Shown: in pieces, positions 62,512 through 64,000 of the stretch
Layout of the letters: each line of letters opens with the position of its first letter
How positions within the stretch are numbered: the first letter of the stretch is position 1
Origin: Terana coerulea
Taxonomy: Eukaryota > Basidiomycota > Agaricomycetes > Polyporales > Phanerochaetaceae
Direction: 5' to 3'
DNA: 64,000 bases
Assembly: GCA_024811115.1 (NCBI GenBank)
Contig: JAKOGH010000721.1
Location: 248,001 to 312,000, forward strand
The notes under the pieces: model-generated
Databases searched by the model: none
Told to the model about the DNA's origin: nothing
The model's input: only the letters and a program-made list of their open reading frames with translations
Made by a program: the position numbers and the translations under genes

Positions 62512-64000
62512 TCACAATCCGTATTCGTTCCCGCTGAAGCTGTTGCTCCCGCCAGTAAGCTGTCTGACAAGGAACATGCCCCGTCCTTCTCCTCCGGTGC
62601 TTCGCGTACCAGTGACGGACTTCGGGCGAGGGTATTTGTGACCGGGACGAGGGCCGTCGTGCATCTTCATAGGCGTCGTCGTTGGCAAATGTCGTGTAGG
62701 ACTGATGCCGCCACCTGTGAGCTGCCTGAGCAGTGCGGGGTCTGCGCCGCCAGTCATGCCAGTGAACTGACGCGCAAGGGTCGTAGTCCCCGTAGATTGA
62801 GGTGCGACACGAGGGAATGGGTTGCTGCCGGTGCTCATGGAGCTGATTGGTGAACGGACGGGAGATGCTTGGCGAAGGGCCAGCGGAAGGAGGAGCTTGG
62901 GGCCGTGTGAGCTAAGCGTCCTCAAGCTCAGAATATGAGACAGACTTACCAGACATTCACGACACCACGCGCCGCCTTCCGCGTCCAACTTCGCCGCGCT
63001 ATCCAGTTTCTTTCCGCATCCTGCCTTGCCCTGCTCCTTCCTTCTTCCCTTCGCTTCCTGCCCACCACACACCAAACAGCCGCCATGCCACTTCGCGCCC
63101 TGCGGCCCAGGCACGACGCCTCGTTCCATGGGCGAAACCGCCTTGTGGCACCCAGGACACGCGGCCGACCCGCCAAAGCGCGGTTGCGGTATCGTAAACG
63201 TCGTGGTCGTCGCTGGCGCCGTCGGCGGCGGCCGTTCGTACCGGCTCGAGGACGTGAAGACCGCGGTGCGGGTGTCTGTCTTGGAGGGCGTAGACTCCGG
63301 CGATACCGTGGCGAGTGGGATTTTGGAAGGCTTGAATGTGCCAGTCGTGGTGGCCGACTTCCGCAGAGTTATCTTCTCGGGTGGCGCGCACTACAAGCAA
63401 AGCATCTCAAGAACTTAATCCCAGCCGGTGCATAAAGCTACTCACCCTAACATGACACGCCCCCTCCTCAACACGGACAAACACCGCATGCCCGCCCTCG
63501 CGCTCCTCGAACACCTCGCCGCAGACCTTGCACTTGAAGCATACTGTGTGGTACCACCGCGGCGCGGCGCCGGTGCTGCTCGGCTCCTCGGGCACGGTCA
63601 CGAACCGGCCCCCGAACTGCGCGGCGAACAGCGGGCGGCGGCACTTTGCGCACTTCGCGTCCGGCGGGACCGCGTCGCGCGCGCTCGTATCAAGGCCCAT
63701 GAGCGACGAGAACGTCTTTGCGCGCGATGCACGCGTGGGTGTGAGGTTGCGGTCGGCGGAAGGCGGTGCCTTGTGCTCGCTGCGCAGCGGCGGGCTCAAA
63801 GAGGGCGGAGTCGATGGCGGGAGACTCGAGCGCGAAGACGTAGTGTCGGAGAAGTCGCTCATCAGGTCGGGCGTAGATGACACGGAGGACTCGTAGCCAG
63901 ACGAGGTCACGGAAGCGGTGGAGAAGCTATCCGACTTGTGTCCGAATCCTAGGTTGCGCATACGCTGACTCAGAGAATGCAGCGAGTCACCGTGCATCGA
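62512..64000 (-). CDS. Two-LIM-domain protein (5' end at or beyond window edge)
   Basis: LIM zinc fingers mediate protein contacts at the cytoskeleton and in signalling. The N-terminal part from 63997 is Ser-rich with SDSFSTASVTSSGYESSVSS. LIM 1: CAKCRRPLFAAQFG, then RWYHTVCFKCKVCGEVFEE and GACHVRCAPPEK, joined by an intron. LIM 2: CPGCHKAVSPMERG, KWHGGCLVCGGQEA, AGCGKKL and WCRECL. After a third exon the tail has three similar short words: RQFTGMTGG, RQLTGGG and RQLTGGS. The stop is at 62512. The frame at 63997 starts with Met only three bases from the window end, so more N-terminal sequence may lie outside. Paxillin-like LIM proteins of fungi have a similar plan, but this match is not certain. 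The junction to the last exon is not exact. Confidence 0.8.

Overview
The window is nuclear DNA from a filamentous basidiomycete, most likely an agaricomycete of the wood-decay type. The evidence is the many short introns (about 45-70 nt) with GT-AG and occasional GC-AG borders, a CYP63-type P450, a DUF6533 seven-helix protein and a Con-6 protein. It is an assembly segment with genes on both strands and no operons. I see no rRNA, CRISPR array, insertion sequence or convincing tRNA.

Layout. 0.7-3.5 kb: a basidiomycete protein of unknown role. 3.9-22 kb: an accessory, detoxification-like block with alpha/beta hydrolase A, a monocarboxylate-type MFS carrier, a P450, a convergent CYP63-like P450, a DUF6533 membrane protein, a diverged second hydrolase (B), and an isochorismatase-GST fusion. 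23-33.6 kb: housekeeping genes for an Itc1-like ISWI partner, an Avt1-like vacuolar amino-acid transporter, eIF3k, a Swd3/WDR5-type WD40 protein and a four-unit polyubiquitin. 33.6-43 kb: a tandem duplication of a cellular RNA-dependent RNA polymerase (RNA silencing type), with copy 1 nearly intact and copy 2 badly broken. 43-64 kb: Pescadillo and SmD2 sharing a 129-bp divergent promoter, a Sec7-PH Arf-GEF, a protein with a triplicated KLSxxFG-like motif, Con-6, a Kre9/Knh1-like GPI protein, a J-domain protein, a multi-spanning membrane protein, GAR transformylase (Ade8) and a two-LIM protein cut by the window edge.

Many strongly conserved genes (polyubiquitin, Pescadillo, Ade8, eIF3k, WD40, MFS, RdRP1) each carry a one-base shift, usually in a mononucleotide run. 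The simplest reading is residual sequencing or assembly indels rather than mass pseudogenisation, and the gene models here allow for it. Copy 2 of the RdRP and hydrolase B have a higher density of breaks, and RdRP copy 2 also has a real 87-nt deletion, so these two may be genuinely decaying.

The most unusual items are the RdRP tandem pair with patches of near identity, the hydrolase pair bracketing P450, carrier and 7TM genes, the isochorismatase-GST fusion with a collapsed cysteine loop, and the triple-motif protein.
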